Shown: positions 16,892-27,430, counted from the stretch's first letter. The stretch is 64,000 nucleotides of DNA from Sulfurovum sp. (GCA_027049035.1 JALTVI010000090.1:62001-126000), one strand, 5' to 3'. The notes: a model not told the origin generated them from the sequence alone. Numbers and translations: made by a program.

Positions 16892-18011
16892 TTGCTATCT
16901 GAACATCATTCAGATAGCACGACGGATCTTCCGCCCACATATCCCCATAGATCGCATACGCCCTGCTGCGCGATCCGCCATTACAGATGTCAAGGTAGCG
17001 ACAGTCGCTGCATTTGCCGCCAAGTTCACGCGGATGGACACGCAGTTTCTGCAGCAGTTCGGTCGGTTCGTTCGTCCAGATATCCGAAAAGTCCTGATGC
17101 AAAATATTGCCGATCTTGACCGGGAAGAAAGGGTCAGGCTTGACAAACCCTTCACTGTCGATATTGAGCAGTTTGCGTCCGGCAGAGTTGCCGCCCCATG
17201 CTTTGAGCCGACGCAGCATCTCTTCGGCATGCTCGGGGTATTTTTCTTTAAAGCGGTTATAGAACAAGATCGCATCCATCTCCATATTGCCTGTCACAAT
17301 CTCAATATCTCTGCCGCTTTCATGGTATTCGAATGCTTTATCCAAAATGTACTCTACCGCCGCGATTCGCTGCTCCTTGCTCAGATCCATCTCCAGATTC
17401 TCCAGTCCCCGTCCGCTGTAAACCAGGTGAGAGATGTAGATCTTAGGGATGTTATGTGCTTCGGCAAGCTCAAAGATAAAACGCAGGTCATCGTAGGTAT
17501 CTTTGGTGATTGTAAAGCGGATGCCCACTTTGGTTTTGCCATAGCTGTTGAGCAGATCGACCGCCTTCATCGACTCCACAAACGATCCTTTGAGTCCACG
17601 AAACCGGTCATGCACTTCAGGAGAGCCGTCAATGCTGATACCGATATAATCAAAGGTATCGAGGATTTTTTCGGCATTGGAGGTTTTGACATAGAGCCCG
17701 TTTGTCGAAAGATAAGTGACGATATCAAGCTCCCTACACCGCGCTGCAATATCAAAGAGGTCTTTGCGGGTCAGCGGCTCCCCTCCGGAGAAGATGAGAA
17801 ACTTCACACCGTTAACTTTAAGCTTAGGCAGCGTATCCATGACATTTTCAGTTGTCAGTGTATCAACGGCATCGAGGTCGGCCTTGGAGTAGCAGTGCAG
17901 ACAGCTGAGGTTGCAGCGGTTGGTAAAGTTCCAAATAGCGATCGATCCGTCAAGTACTCTTGCAGGTTTTCCTTCGACCACGGAGTTTAACAGGTTGGAG
18001 AGTCTAAACAT
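16881..18011 (-). CDS. nirJ: radical SAM heme d1 biosynthesis protein NirJ
   Basis: WNFTNRCNLSCLHCYSKAD; SPASM-type C-terminus CSDCRYLDICNGGSRSRAYAIYGD. Confidence 0.9.
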   Translation of the reverse strand: MFRLSNLLNSVVEGKPARVLDGSIAIWNFTNRCNLSCLHCYSKADLDAVDTLTTENVMDTLPKLKVNGVKFLIFSGGEPLTRKDLFDIAARCRELDIVTYLSTNGLYVKTSNAEKILDTFDYIGISIDGSPEVHDRFRGLKGSFVESMKAVDLLNSYGKTKVGIRFTITKDTYDDLRFIFELAEAHNIPKIYISHLVYSGRGLENLEMDLSKEQRIAAVEYILDKAFEYHESGRDIEIVTGNMEMDAILFYNRFKEKYPEHAEEMLRRLKAWGGNSAGRKLLNIDSEGFVKPDPFFPVKIGNILHQDFSDIWTNEPTELLQKLRVHPRELGGKCSDCRYLDICNGGSRSRAYAIYGDMWAEDPSCYLNDVQIANEE

Positions 18012-18341
18012 CTACTGTACCTTTACATTTTTGTAAGAGAGTATATATCGTGTAATTGCATCAAGATCCTCTCGTTTCAACTTGAAAGCCGGCATCGCAT
18101 TGCGCTTATAGCCAAAGACTTTTGACACTGACTCCGGATCGGTGATCATCGCCTGAATCTCTTCGGCACTGCGCTTTTTGGCAATCTGCACAAAGGGCGG
18201 ACCAAACGCTACAGCAGTCTGGTGGTGACATCCCCAGCAGTAGGTTTCAAAGATCTTTTTGCCTTCAGACGCTCCGGCACTCCCACACAAAACCATTATT
18301 GCCAATAAGCTGCACAACTGTTTTATCATATTATCTTTCAT
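18012..18341 (-). CDS. class I monoheme cytochrome c (NirC-like)
   Basis: signal peptide, CWGCH, distal NAMPAFKL; immediately upstream of nirJ. Confidence 0.75.
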   Translation of the reverse strand: MKDNMIKQLCSLLAIMVLCGSAGASEGKKIFETYCWGCHHQTAVAFGPPFVQIAKKRSAEEIQAMITDPESVSKVFGYKRNAMPAFKLKREDLDAITRYILSYKNVKVQ

Positions 18342-18420
18342 AATTATGATAATAACAACTTTTAAATCAAATAAAATTGATGCCGGACAAGAAAGCGCTT
18401 CTATTACAGAAGCTGCAACA

Positions 18421-19539
18421 TCAAAAATCAATACCAAACAGCAGTTTGGTTGTCGTTTTGTTATTCCCCACTTCTGGATCAGGGTTACTGTCGTTGATTA
18501 GATCAAATGCCAGTTTTACCGAGAAGAAATCAAACAGTGGTATTGTAAAATTGAGATTGGAACGCAGCACCCAGTCCTCATTGAAGCCGTGATTGATACT
18601 TGGATAGTAGAGTGCAAAACCGTCAATGTCCAATCGCTTGATCAGCGTGATATCATCGATGCTATATTTTCCAAACAGCCCCAATGCAGCCGCACTAAAA
18701 CGCTTATGCTTGTAGCGGTCTTCTGTATAGTTTATTGCCGCATATCCCAGCCCAAGTGTGGGTTCAAGCCACTTCTCTTTACCAAACTTGAAACGGTACC
18801 CTACCCCGGCAGAAGGAATATACAGACTGTCAATATGTCTGGGTTTGTCATACTCCGCCATGGCGGTGCCGTAATAGAATGTATTGTTCGTAACATGATA
18901 GCGGTAGGTTAGGAAACTGACAAGTTCATCCTTGTTGAGCGTCTTGGGGTTTTCCTCTACCTGTGTCGTTTCGTAGGCATAATCAAGATAAAAGAGTATT
19001 TCACTCTCCGCCTTCTTATATCGGGTATTGAGCCTTACGTTGACTTTGTTCTTTTTACTATTACCGTTCTCTTTCTCCAGCCCAAGACTGACAGTACCTT
19101 TTGTATAGGGAAATTTGTTTCGTACCCTGTTTTCAAACGAGTCATCATTTTGAACCGACATCACAAAATTATCGATATCTGCAATCTTGATGAGCCTTTC
19201 ATGACCGTCACTGTCAATGACATTGAGAAATTTGTTCTCCTCTATACCAACAACCCTGCCTTCAATATCGATGCGCTTAAAAGAGATATGGTAATTGTAT
19301 TTGGTATGAATCGTATCGATATCCTCATATTTGATATGATTCACCCCCTCGGCGTAATTGAGTTTAAACGATAGCCTGTCGGGTCCCAGATCGATGACTT
19401 TACCATGCAGTACCATCCCGTGGACGACGATCGTATCACGAATAACCTCTTTTTTCGGCTTTGCTTCAATATGCCCCCCGGCATAAAGCGGTACCATACA
19501 GCAAAAATGAATCACTATAACGATCAGGTATTTCAACAT
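18421..19539 (-). CDS. DUF481-like outer membrane protein
   Basis: signal peptide, beta-rich C-terminal half ending in Phe (LLFGIDF). Confidence 0.65.
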   Translation of the reverse strand: MLKYLIVIVIHFCCMVPLYAGGHIEAKPKKEVIRDTIVVHGMVLHGKVIDLGPDRLSFKLNYAEGVNHIKYEDIDTIHTKYNYHISFKRIDIEGRVVGIEENKFLNVIDSDGHERLIKIADIDNFVMSVQNDDSFENRVRNKFPYTKGTVSLGLEKENGNSKKNKVNVRLNTRYKKAESEILFYLDYAYETTQVEENPKTLNKDELVSFLTYRYHVTNNTFYYGTAMAEYDKPRHIDSLYIPSAGVGYRFKFGKEKWLEPTLGLGYAAINYTEDRYKHKRFSAAALGLFGKYSIDDITLIKRLDIDGFALYYPSINHGFNEDWVLRSNLNFTIPLFDFFSVKLAFDLINDSNPDPEVGNNKTTTKLLFGIDF

Positions 19540-19542
19540 AAG

Positions 19543-21393
19543 CTACCTTTCTGTTCCTTTTTCCGGCTGATCGAGCGTAATAGTAGGAAAAGCGAACTTC
19601 AAGCCGTTTGCTTCAATGATTTCCATGATTTGGTACATTACATCCTCCTTGACCTTCAGCCACTCGTTCCAAACCGTTGATTTGGTAAATGTATAGACAA
19701 GAATATCAATGCTTGAATCAGCGAACTCATCCAGATAGACCATCAATGTACGTTTGACCCCCAGTTCATCCTCTTTGGATACCATCTTCGCACTCTTTTT
19801 GCTGCGATCTTCATAGATTGTCCGCTCCGTGGCAATATCGGGATGGTCATGCAGCATTTGGCGTATCTGTACAATCACATTTTGCAATGCTTCCCTAGGA
19901 GAGTCGTAAGTCACCGATATTTTCATCTTGATACGTCTCCCGACAATACGACGGCTCCAGTTCTTGACCTCTTTGTTCGCCAGTGTCGCATTGGGAATGG
20001 CAATAAGTGCATTGTCAAATGTCCGTATGGTCGTTACACGCACCCCAATCTCGACAACGTTCCCCTCTTTGCCGTCAACTTCTATCCAGTCTCCCTGAGA
20101 GAAAACTTCACTCATCAAGATCGAAACAGTCCCAAAAAAGTTCGAGAGACTCTCCCGTGCAGCCAATGCCACTGCAAATCCACCGATACCAAGTCCTGAA
20201 AGTACCGCGGTAAGATTGACCCCTGCAAAGTGCAGGAAAAAAAGAAGCCCGATAATGAGTACGATGAAGTTGACAATCTTGACGGCAATATTGAAAAGTT
20301 CGCTCTTGACTTTCCTGCGGGAGCGGTCGATATGCTCCAGCTTTACTCTGGCAATACTGTTAAGCGTTTTAAAAATGATGTAAGTGACGACGACCGAATA
20401 GAGCATGCCGAAAGTGCTTGCCGTCGATGCATCATAACTGAACTCATGATAGATGAAGAGAATCGCCTGCAGGTTGATCAGCAGCAGCAGTACGGAGATG
20501 GGTTGGCGCACATCATGGAGCACCTCCTTGGCATAGGGGCCGACCGAACGCATGCGCAGAAGCAACTTCTCGATCAGTACGATCACCACTTTCCGAATGA
20601 AGAAAATCACCAGAGACACCAGTAACATCAGCAACAGTTTGATGACACTCAACCCATAGGGTTTGAGCACTCGGTTCGCACGCTGCACCCCGTCTATCTG
20701 CTCGATGGCGAGTGCTGGCTTAAGAATATGCAGTTTGTCGTATTTGTTGTGCCGGTAGAGTTTTCGGCTGTTGACCAAAAAGTAGCGCACGATGTCACTG
20801 TTGATCTCCAAGAGTGCGAAGAACTCCTTTATATTCTGCTGCACCTGCTTCATCAGACGGTTTTTGGGCTTTTTACGAAGTATCTCCTCATATGCAGCAT
20901 GTTTATCATCAAGTTTGCCGATCTCCTGCCACCCCTGCGCAAAGATATCGTGCATCTGCTTTTCGAACGATGTGATCTCATCATCATCCAACGCTTTGAA
21001 GATACGGCGTACCATTTTATTCTGAAGCTTCAGAAGTCGATAGGATTTCAGCTGCACCTCATCACGCAGTACTGCCTCTTTGTTGCCGCGCCGCTTGTTC
21101 AGTGCGATCATCTTCTCGAGCAGAAAAATCTTTTTGTCGAGCTCTTCAGCATTGCTGTAAAGCAGTTTCTTATCCAGCAGAATACGGTGAAAAATATCGG
21201 AGTAGAGTTTGTCACGCTTCTCCACCAGTTTTTTCATTGTGTCATCACTGATATTGCTGTCACTGCTCTCGGAGATCAGCTGCATCTGCTTTTCTACCCA
21301 TGGGTGGTATTCACCTGCATGCAACGTAACCGTACAGAGTGTAAACAGTAACAGAGTGTAGACAGCGATAAGAGATCTGCGTAGTAAATTCAT
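19543..21393 (-). CDS. MscS-family mechanosensitive channel with long N-terminal region
   Basis: GLGIGGFAVALAARESLSNFFGTVSILMSEVFSQGDWIEVDGKEGNVVEIGVRVTTIRTFDNALIAIPNA. Confidence 0.92.
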   Translation of the reverse strand: MNLLRRSLIAVYTLLLFTLCTVTLHAGEYHPWVEKQMQLISESSDSNISDDTMKKLVEKRDKLYSDIFHRILLDKKLLYSNAEELDKKIFLLEKMIALNKRRGNKEAVLRDEVQLKSYRLLKLQNKMVRRIFKALDDDEITSFEKQMHDIFAQGWQEIGKLDDKHAAYEEILRKKPKNRLMKQVQQNIKEFFALLEINSDIVRYFLVNSRKLYRHNKYDKLHILKPALAIEQIDGVQRANRVLKPYGLSVIKLLLMLLVSLVIFFIRKVVIVLIEKLLLRMRSVGPYAKEVLHDVRQPISVLLLLINLQAILFIYHEFSYDASTASTFGMLYSVVVTYIIFKTLNSIARVKLEHIDRSRRKVKSELFNIAVKIVNFIVLIIGLLFFLHFAGVNLTAVLSGLGIGGFAVALAARESLSNFFGTVSILMSEVFSQGDWIEVDGKEGNVVEIGVRVTTIRTFDNALIAIPNATLANKEVKNWSRRIVGRRIKMKISVTYDSPREALQNVIVQIRQMLHDHPDIATERTIYEDRSKKSAKMVSKEDELGVKRTLMVYLDEFADSSIDILVYTFTKSTVWNEWLKVKEDVMYQIMEIIEANGLKFAFPTITLDQPEKGTER

Positions 21394-21514
21394 CCAGATA
21401 GTATAGCCAATTTCCCGTCCAAAGCGGGTTAAAGCTAAGCTAAGGCATTCTCCAATACCCTTGGGCTATAATAGCGCAAACGCCACAGGGGCATCTTGAA
21501 ACCAGGAGAAGGAT

Positions 21515-22756
21515 GTGACAAGACTCGATACACTCTCATTCGAAGAGGCTTACACCAAAGCGGTGGCACATGCAGCCGCCAAAACACAAAGTGAAATCGT
21601 TGCCGTAACCGAAGCACTCGGGCGCATTGTCGCCAAAGAGGTTGCAGCAACCAAAAACCTTCCCTCTTTCGACAACTCGGCCATGGACGGCTTCGCATTC
21701 AAGGCAGCCGATGCAGGAAAACGGCTGAAAGTGCAGCGTACCATCTTTGCAGGGCAAGTGCCACAAGCCTCCCTAAATGACGGAGAGTGCTACCGCATCA
21801 TGACCGGCGCGCAGCTGCCAAGCGATGTCGACACGGTCGCCCCCATCGAACACTGCAGCGATGTCACCGAAGATGCCGTCACGCTTCCTGCGGACATCAA
21901 GCCTGGAAGCAACTTCAGAAAAAAGGGCGAAGAGCTCTCTGCCGGAGACATCCTCTTTCAAAAAGGCCACCTGCTACGCACAGCCGACATCGCCCTACTC
22001 TCCGCACAGGGGATCATGGCAGTGGAGGTCTTTCAGCGTCCAAGTATCGCCGTCGTCTCCACTGGCAACGAGATAAAGGAGCCCTGGGAGCAGGCAAACG
22101 ACGATGAGATCTACAACGCCAACGCCTTTGGTATCTCCGCGCTGCTGAAGTCATTCGGATTTGTACCAACCTATGTCGGTGCCATTCCTGACAGTCTGGA
22201 GGCGAGCACCGACTTCATCGCGACACTGAAACGCTACGATGCGGTTATTACCACCGGAGGTATCAGTATGGGTGACGCCGATTTCCTCTATGAAGCCTTT
22301 CTTGCCAACGGGCTTGAACCCCTCTTTCACGGCATCAGCCTCAAACCAGGCCGCCCTACGATGATGGGTACCATGGGTGACACATTTGTGATGGCGATGC
22401 CGGGCAATCCGCTGACAACCATGCTGACCGTCCATGCCCTGGCCATTCCCGTACTCTACAAAATCGCCGGAGCCAAAGCGGTTCACCACACTTTCACCTA
22501 CGCAGAGCTCTCCCACGACCTCAAACTCAAACCGGGACGCACCAACATCGTCATCGGCTGTGTCGACAACGGTGTATTCATCCCCACACGCAACAACAAG
22601 ATAGGCTCAGGCATGCTCACGCCGCTGAGTGAGAGCAATGCCGTCGCTTACTTTGGAGAGGAGATTGGCACTGTTGAACGCGAAGATCTCGTCAAGGTCG
22701 TACTCTTCGAAGATACTACACGTTCAGAGGAAAACCGTACCATCAACCGGCGGTAG
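21515..22756 (+). CDS. moeA: molybdopterin molybdenumtransferase MoeA
   Basis: NLPSFDNSAMDGFAFKAAD; VITTGGISMGDADFL; SLKPGRPTMMG. Confidence 0.95.
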   Translation: MTRLDTLSFEEAYTKAVAHAAAKTQSEIVAVTEALGRIVAKEVAATKNLPSFDNSAMDGFAFKAADAGKRLKVQRTIFAGQVPQASLNDGECYRIMTGAQLPSDVDTVAPIEHCSDVTEDAVTLPADIKPGSNFRKKGEELSAGDILFQKGHLLRTADIALLSAQGIMAVEVFQRPSIAVVSTGNEIKEPWEQANDDEIYNANAFGISALLKSFGFVPTYVGAIPDSLEASTDFIATLKRYDAVITTGGISMGDADFLYEAFLANGLEPLFHGISLKPGRPTMMGTMGDTFVMAMPGNPLTTMLTVHALAIPVLYKIAGAKAVHHTFTYAELSHDLKLKPGRTNIVIGCVDNGVFIPTRNNKIGSGMLTPLSESNAVAYFGEEIGTVEREDLVKVVLFEDTTRSEENRTINRR

Positions 22757-23381
22757 TCTCTTGGCCTTTCATCTCAAGCCATAGCAGTTTCAGCAGGCTC
22801 ACCCAAAACAGTCCCAATCCGAAACCACCCAATACATCGGTAAACCAGTGCACCCCCAGATAGAGTCTGCTGCCGCCAATAAGCAGCGCCCAGCCCAGTG
22901 CCATGCAGCCAAGCAGCTGCTGCAAAAGCTTCGAACCGGTCTTCTCTCTTAACACAAAGTAGAGGGCAAAGGCCATGGCAGTCGCCATTGTCGTATGCCC
23001 GGAGGGAAAGGAGAATCCGCCTATCTCTATTGCCGAAGCTTCCGGACGCATGCGTGCAACCGTCAGTTTTACGGCAATGAAAAGCCCTGTCGCCCCCAGT
23101 GTCGCGGCTGCAAAATAGGCAAGGTCACTGTACCACCGCTTCCAGACAAAAAACGCCATCACCGGGATGGAAAAGAGTGCCGCTCCAGTGAAACTGTTCA
23201 TATCCGTCAGCATCTTGACAAAAGGCACCAGTGCATCCATACGCCACTGTGCCATGGCAGTGTGTACCCACGCATCTACCTGTGGTGCATGCCCTGTTTT
23301 CAACACAAGCAGCAGCATGGCGCCAAAGAGCATAAGTGCAAGCAGCGCGATGACAAACAGCGGATTACGAATTTTTGGCAT
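22743..23381 (-). CDS. PAP2-family phosphatase
   Basis: FSFPSGHTTMATAMAFAL ... GGSRLYLGVHWFTDVLGGFGLG. Confidence 0.92.
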   Translation of the reverse strand: MPKIRNPLFVIALLALMLFGAMLLLVLKTGHAPQVDAWVHTAMAQWRMDALVPFVKMLTDMNSFTGAALFSIPVMAFFVWKRWYSDLAYFAAATLGATGLFIAVKLTVARMRPEASAIEIGGFSFPSGHTTMATAMAFALYFVLREKTGSKLLQQLLGCMALGWALLIGGSRLYLGVHWFTDVLGGFGLGLFWVSLLKLLWLEMKGQETTAG

Positions 23382-23499
23382 AAAGATACTCCAGTGCTTT
23401 TTTCATGCTATGGTAGCGCATTTTTTGCATCTCTTTCCTTTTGCATCTTTTGGGCACTTCAGTTATAATAGCCTCATCAAAATCACAAAGGAATAATAT

Positions 23500-23829
23500 A
23501 TGAAACATCTTTTCACACTTACATTACTCTCAGCCACTCTTCTCGCAGGCGATATTGCCATGCCAAAGTTTCAAAAATACTATATTAGCGGCATTGAGTT
23601 CGATACCCAAACCTACTGTGCCGATTTCGCCAATGTCATCAAAAAGCAGCAGCAGCAGATAAAAAATCTTGAAGCACAGGTAGCACAGCTTCACAAACAG
23701 CTTCAGGATCAGATAAAGAGCAATGCAAAAAAGGATGAACCATCAAAACCGAACCCTTCTGTAAAAAATGCAACTTCCCAAAAATCTGCAGTTACAAGTA
23801 AAATAATCATTTCAGACAAACCGATCTAA
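23500..23829 (+). CDS. small exported coiled-coil hypothetical protein
   Basis: signal peptide plus KKQQQQIKNLEAQVAQLHKQLQDQI. Confidence 0.55.
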   Translation: MKHLFTLTLLSATLLAGDIAMPKFQKYYISGIEFDTQTYCADFANVIKKQQQQIKNLEAQVAQLHKQLQDQIKSNAKKDEPSKPNPSVKNATSQKSAVTSKIIISDKPI

Positions 23830-23830
23830 A

Positions 23831-24096
23831 AAGGAAAGTTCCCTGGCGGGAAGAAGCGAAAACACAAGGAAAGTAAAAACAAGGAAAGGGAAATGTTATG
23901 AAAAAGCGCTTCTGCCGCCGTAGGTGATGTCAAGAGGAAAAACAAGGAAGTTTACAAAACCCAGCCTGGGAAACAACACCCAGACCAAAGATGAAACAAA
24001 AACTCTCAACATCGCTGAAAGAGCCGAAACCCTTTCTTAAGAGCAGTATAACCCCTGAAGGCTAATCGTTGAAAAACAGTTGGTTAACCAACGGAT
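23831..24096 (+). ncRNA. candidate structured noncoding region (purine-rich, long-range stem)
   Basis: GGCGGGAAGAAGCG (23845-23858) pairs with CGCTTCTGCCGCC (23907-23919); CCCAGCCTGGG; terminal GTTGGTTAACCAAC palindrome; no ORF. Confidence 0.3.
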
Positions 24097-24101
24097 AATA
24101 T

Positions 24102-25178
24102 CTACTCTTTCTCGACAATTTCACCCTCCAGACTCTTCAAAAAGGCAACCACATCCGCAATCTGCGTTTTGGTAAACTCCTGTCCCACCTGATACTTCGA
24201 CATGATACGTACCGCCTCTTCAAGTCTCTCCACCGCCCCGTTGTGAAAGTAGGGAGCGGTCTTCGTAACATTTCGCAAAATGGGCACACGAAACTTCAGG
24301 TCATCATCCTTTCCAAGGAAGCCTCCCTCGTTGACAAAGGGGAAAGGGCTCTCTTTGAGACGGACATTGGGCTCGAACATAAGTCCAAGATAGTCGGAGA
24401 GGTAGCGTCTGAGCGGGAACTTCTGGATGCTCTGCCCGCCTACGCTCATACCGGTGTGACAGCCGGCACACCCTTTGGTGACAAAGAGTGTCATCCCCCG
24501 CTTGGCAGAAGCAGAGAGGGCGCTGTCATCCCCCTCAAGAAAACGGTCGTACGCACTGCGTGTCAGCAGCGTACGCTCGTATGCCCCGATGGCCTTTCTC
24601 ACATTCTCAAAGGTGACGTTCGCATCGCCGAAGACCGTTTCAAACTGCCGGCGCATCGCAGCATCCGCATTGAGCCTGGCTTCCACCTCTTTTGGGGTCA
24701 TATTCATCTCGAACGGTGCCTGCACCGGACCGCCCGCCTGCTCCTCGACATCTTTGGCCCGCCCGTCCCAGAACTGCCGCTTTGCCAGTGCCGCATTGAG
24801 TACCGTAGGTGAGTTGAGATGTTTTGGGTTGGCCCTGCCGTGATACCCTATGGCTGTAGGGCGGTTGTCGTCACCACCCTCCTGCAGAATGTGGCAGGAG
24901 GCGCAGTTGATGGTCTTGTCACGGGAGAGACGCGTATCGAAATAGAGCTGCTGCCCCAGAGCGATCTTCGCTTCACTGGGCGGATTTTCCGGATTGTAGG
25001 TAGCCTTGAGTATCCCCTCGTAAGTTTTAGGCATCGGTACAAGGTTGTGGGAAGCGGCAGCCTGTCGCAGCTGCTGATCATTAAGAACCACCTCTTTTTT
25101 GGGTACGATCCAGGGCAGAGAGATGATGAACCCCACTACCACCAGCGCGATCGTCACCGGATGAAACAGCTTTTTCAT
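24102..25178 (-). CDS. diheme cytochrome c peroxidase (CcpA/MauG family)
   Basis: CASCH, CAGCH, AKRQFWDGRAKDVEEQAGGPVQAPFEM. Confidence 0.93.
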   Translation of the reverse strand: MKKLFHPVTIALVVVGFIISLPWIVPKKEVVLNDQQLRQAAASHNLVPMPKTYEGILKATYNPENPPSEAKIALGQQLYFDTRLSRDKTINCASCHILQEGGDDNRPTAIGYHGRANPKHLNSPTVLNAALAKRQFWDGRAKDVEEQAGGPVQAPFEMNMTPKEVEARLNADAAMRRQFETVFGDANVTFENVRKAIGAYERTLLTRSAYDRFLEGDDSALSASAKRGMTLFVTKGCAGCHTGMSVGGQSIQKFPLRRYLSDYLGLMFEPNVRLKESPFPFVNEGGFLGKDDDLKFRVPILRNVTKTAPYFHNGAVERLEEAVRIMSKYQVGQEFTKTQIADVVAFLKSLEGEIVEKE

Positions 25179-25210
25179 GATACCCCTCCTTTTTGCGTGT
25201 CAGTCAAGAT

Positions 25211-25699
25211 TCACTGCGAATCGACCTCCATCTTTTCAAGTGTTTCAAGCGCATCGTTTTTTACATAGAGCACAACCCTTGTATGCCCCTCCTCCTCGGC
25301 ACGCATTTTGTCGTAGAGGTTTTGCATCTCTATCTTCTTCTCTCTTGAGACCGGTTCTCTTACAGACTTATACTCGACCGGCTTGCCGTCCTTGATGACC
25401 GTGGACATTCTGGCATAGACCCAGTAGTAGCCTTTGTCCTTGCGCAGGTTCTTGACATACCCCTCCCACACTTCGCCGCGCTTGAGCATCGCCCACATAT
25501 CGGCAAAGGCGGACTTTGGCATGTCGGGATGGCGAATAACATTGTGCGGTTTACCAATGAGCTCTTCGGGTCTGTAACCAGAAATCTCCGCAAAAGTTTC
25601 ATTCACATAGGTAATCTTTCCGCTAAAGTCGGTCCGTGAGACGATCAGCTCGTCTTCTGGTACTTCGGTCTCAATGAACATATCGAAAGTCGTTTCCAT
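25211..25699 (-). CDS. PAS-domain (Aer-like N-terminal) signalling protein
   Basis: DELIVSRTDFSGKITYVNETFAEISGYRPEELIGKPHNVIRHPDMPKSAFADMW. Confidence 0.85.
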   Translation of the reverse strand: METTFDMFIETEVPEDELIVSRTDFSGKITYVNETFAEISGYRPEELIGKPHNVIRHPDMPKSAFADMWAMLKRGEVWEGYVKNLRKDKGYYWVYARMSTVIKDGKPVEYKSVREPVSREKKIEMQNLYDKMRAEEEGHTRVVLYVKNDALETLEKMEVDSQ

Positions 25700-25763
25700 G
25701 GCGTAAGCCTCCCTTTTTTAGGCAGATAATGCTCATTATAGCATGCACCTAAATGCTTTTTCA

Positions 25764-25819
25764 TGATCTTAATCATGATTTCTTTCATAAAAGATACCTT
25801 TGCAGTTGACATATCTCAA
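25764..25819. promoter_or_regulatory. Crp/Fnr-type boxes TGATcttaATCA and TTGACatatCTCAA
   Basis: 25764-25775 and 25806-25819 in the divergent intergenic region. Confidence 0.45.
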
Positions 25820-25875
25820 TCAGATTTTTCTTGCAAAAAGCTACAATAGCTAAAACTATTTGCAAAAGGGCATCC

Positions 25876-26778
25876 ATGACCAGTCAGGAATTCCTCCCCT
25901 ACCTCAAACTCGTCGGTACCGGTCCCAAGCGTAACCGCGATTTGACTTACGAAGAGATGCAAACCGTCATCCGTGCTATGCTCAAAGAGGAGGTCGTACC
26001 CGAACAGGCAGCGGCCTTTCTGCTTGGCTGGCGTGTCAAGGGAGAGAGCATCGAAGAGTTCAAAGCCGCGCTCGATGTTTTTGACGAATTCATCGTTCAC
26101 GACCCCAAACCGCACACGGTGGAGTTTGGCTACCCCTACGACGGCAAGATCAACAACCCCTACCTGCTTTCACTCATGGCACAGGCACTTGAACCCTTTG
26201 GTGTGGAGCTCTCACTCCACGGCGGTCTGCTGCAGCCCGCCAAAGGCGGCGTCACCCTCAAAGAGGTGTGCGATGCAGCACCTCTACCCAAAAACGTACA
26301 CTTCTATGACCGCAAAACCTATTTCCCAGAGCTCTACCGCTTCAGCGAACTTCGTGCAAGGCTGGGACTGCGAAGTTCTATCAACACCATCGAAAAGCTG
26401 CTTGGCATCACTAAAAGCGAAACGGCTGTCATTGGTGCCTTTCACAAACCTTTTATCCAAAAATACATTGCACTATACAAAGAACGCTACAAAAAGCTCA
26501 TTATCATCAAAGGCAACGAGGGAAGCCCGGAGATATTTGGCAAGTGTGCCATTACCCTTGTAGAAAACGATGAAATAAACGAATTCAAAGTCGACCCCAA
26601 AGATTACGGCATCGAATATGCCAAGTCGTTCAAGCTAATTACGCTGGAAGATTCTCTAAACCAGACGCTACACCCAAGTGAAAGTTTTATGAAACTGGCA
26701 CAGTTCAATGCTGCTGTGCTGCTCTTTTTACTGGGAAAAGTGCCATCAATTGAAGAAGAAATGAACAAACACTTGTAA
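25876..26778 (+). CDS. TrpD2-like (anthranilate phosphoribosyltransferase-related) glycosyltransferase-family protein
   Basis: MTSQEFLPYLKLVGTGPKRNRDLTYEEMQTVIRAML; GGLLQPAKGGVTLKEV. Confidence 0.7.
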   Translation: MTSQEFLPYLKLVGTGPKRNRDLTYEEMQTVIRAMLKEEVVPEQAAAFLLGWRVKGESIEEFKAALDVFDEFIVHDPKPHTVEFGYPYDGKINNPYLLSLMAQALEPFGVELSLHGGLLQPAKGGVTLKEVCDAAPLPKNVHFYDRKTYFPELYRFSELRARLGLRSSINTIEKLLGITKSETAVIGAFHKPFIQKYIALYKERYKKLIIIKGNEGSPEIFGKCAITLVENDEINEFKVDPKDYGIEYAKSFKLITLEDSLNQTLHPSESFMKLAQFNAAVLLFLLGKVPSIEEEMNKHL

Positions 26779-26836
26779 AATCACTGTATTTATGCTACAA
26801 TTTGGTAAATAAATTCACCTTATAAAGGATACAGAC

Positions 26837-27412
26837 ATGAAAAAACTTGTAAAAAAAGGGTTTCTTTCAGTTGCAACGCTCACTGCTCTGAGTACACAAA
26901 TGTTTGCAGCAAGCGGACAGACATCAGTGAGCTTCAACTTCCCCAATATCGTCATTCTTCACTACGTAAGTGACGTAAAGTTCGATGTACCTGCAACCGT
27001 CTTTGGACCTAATTCCGTTGCAGACACAACCCAGAAAGTATTGAACGGTTTCACTGCTCCAAACCTCAATGGAGATGCGGCTGTATCTGTAACCCTTTCT
27101 ACTGCACTGAATGGATACACAGGTACAATCAACAATGCATGGGCGGTACGTGCCATCACAACAAATAATGTACAAGTTCAGATCACGCTCGATACTGCAA
27201 ACGCTACAAACGGAACCAGTACAGTAACGCTTTCAAACGCAACAGTAGATGATGGTACAAACTCTGGTGCTACCATTCAATTTGCACCTCCGGGGCTCTC
27301 TGCAGCCAATGCCCACTATGGAAACGTCAATTTTAATATCGACTTTTCAGGCGTAACTACAAACGGCTTGCACCAGGGAGCACAGTACACTGTAACTGCA
27401 ACCGCTCTGTAG
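26837..27412 (+). CDS. exported fimbrial-subunit-like protein 1
   Basis: signal peptide, Thr/Asn/Val-rich beta sequence, C-terminus GAQYTVTATAL, heads a chaperone/usher-like gene set. Confidence 0.55.
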   Translation: MKKLVKKGFLSVATLTALSTQMFAASGQTSVSFNFPNIVILHYVSDVKFDVPATVFGPNSVADTTQKVLNGFTAPNLNGDAAVSVTLSTALNGYTGTINNAWAVRAITTNNVQVQITLDTANATNGTSTVTLSNATVDDGTNSGATIQFAPPGLSAANAHYGNVNFNIDFSGVTTNGLHQGAQYTVTATAL

Positions 27413-27430
27413 CAACAGTAAGGAAGAGGA

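Noticed and set aside
17034-17990. 318-aa plus-strand ORF opposite nirJ
   Set aside because: Antisense shadow; opposite strand has clear radical SAM motifs.
23831-24096. RNase P RNA or tmRNA identity for the purine-rich intergenic region
   Set aside because: A GGAAAG-like segment is present, but the conserved RNase P cores and the tmRNA tRNA-like end were not found; left as an unassigned candidate.
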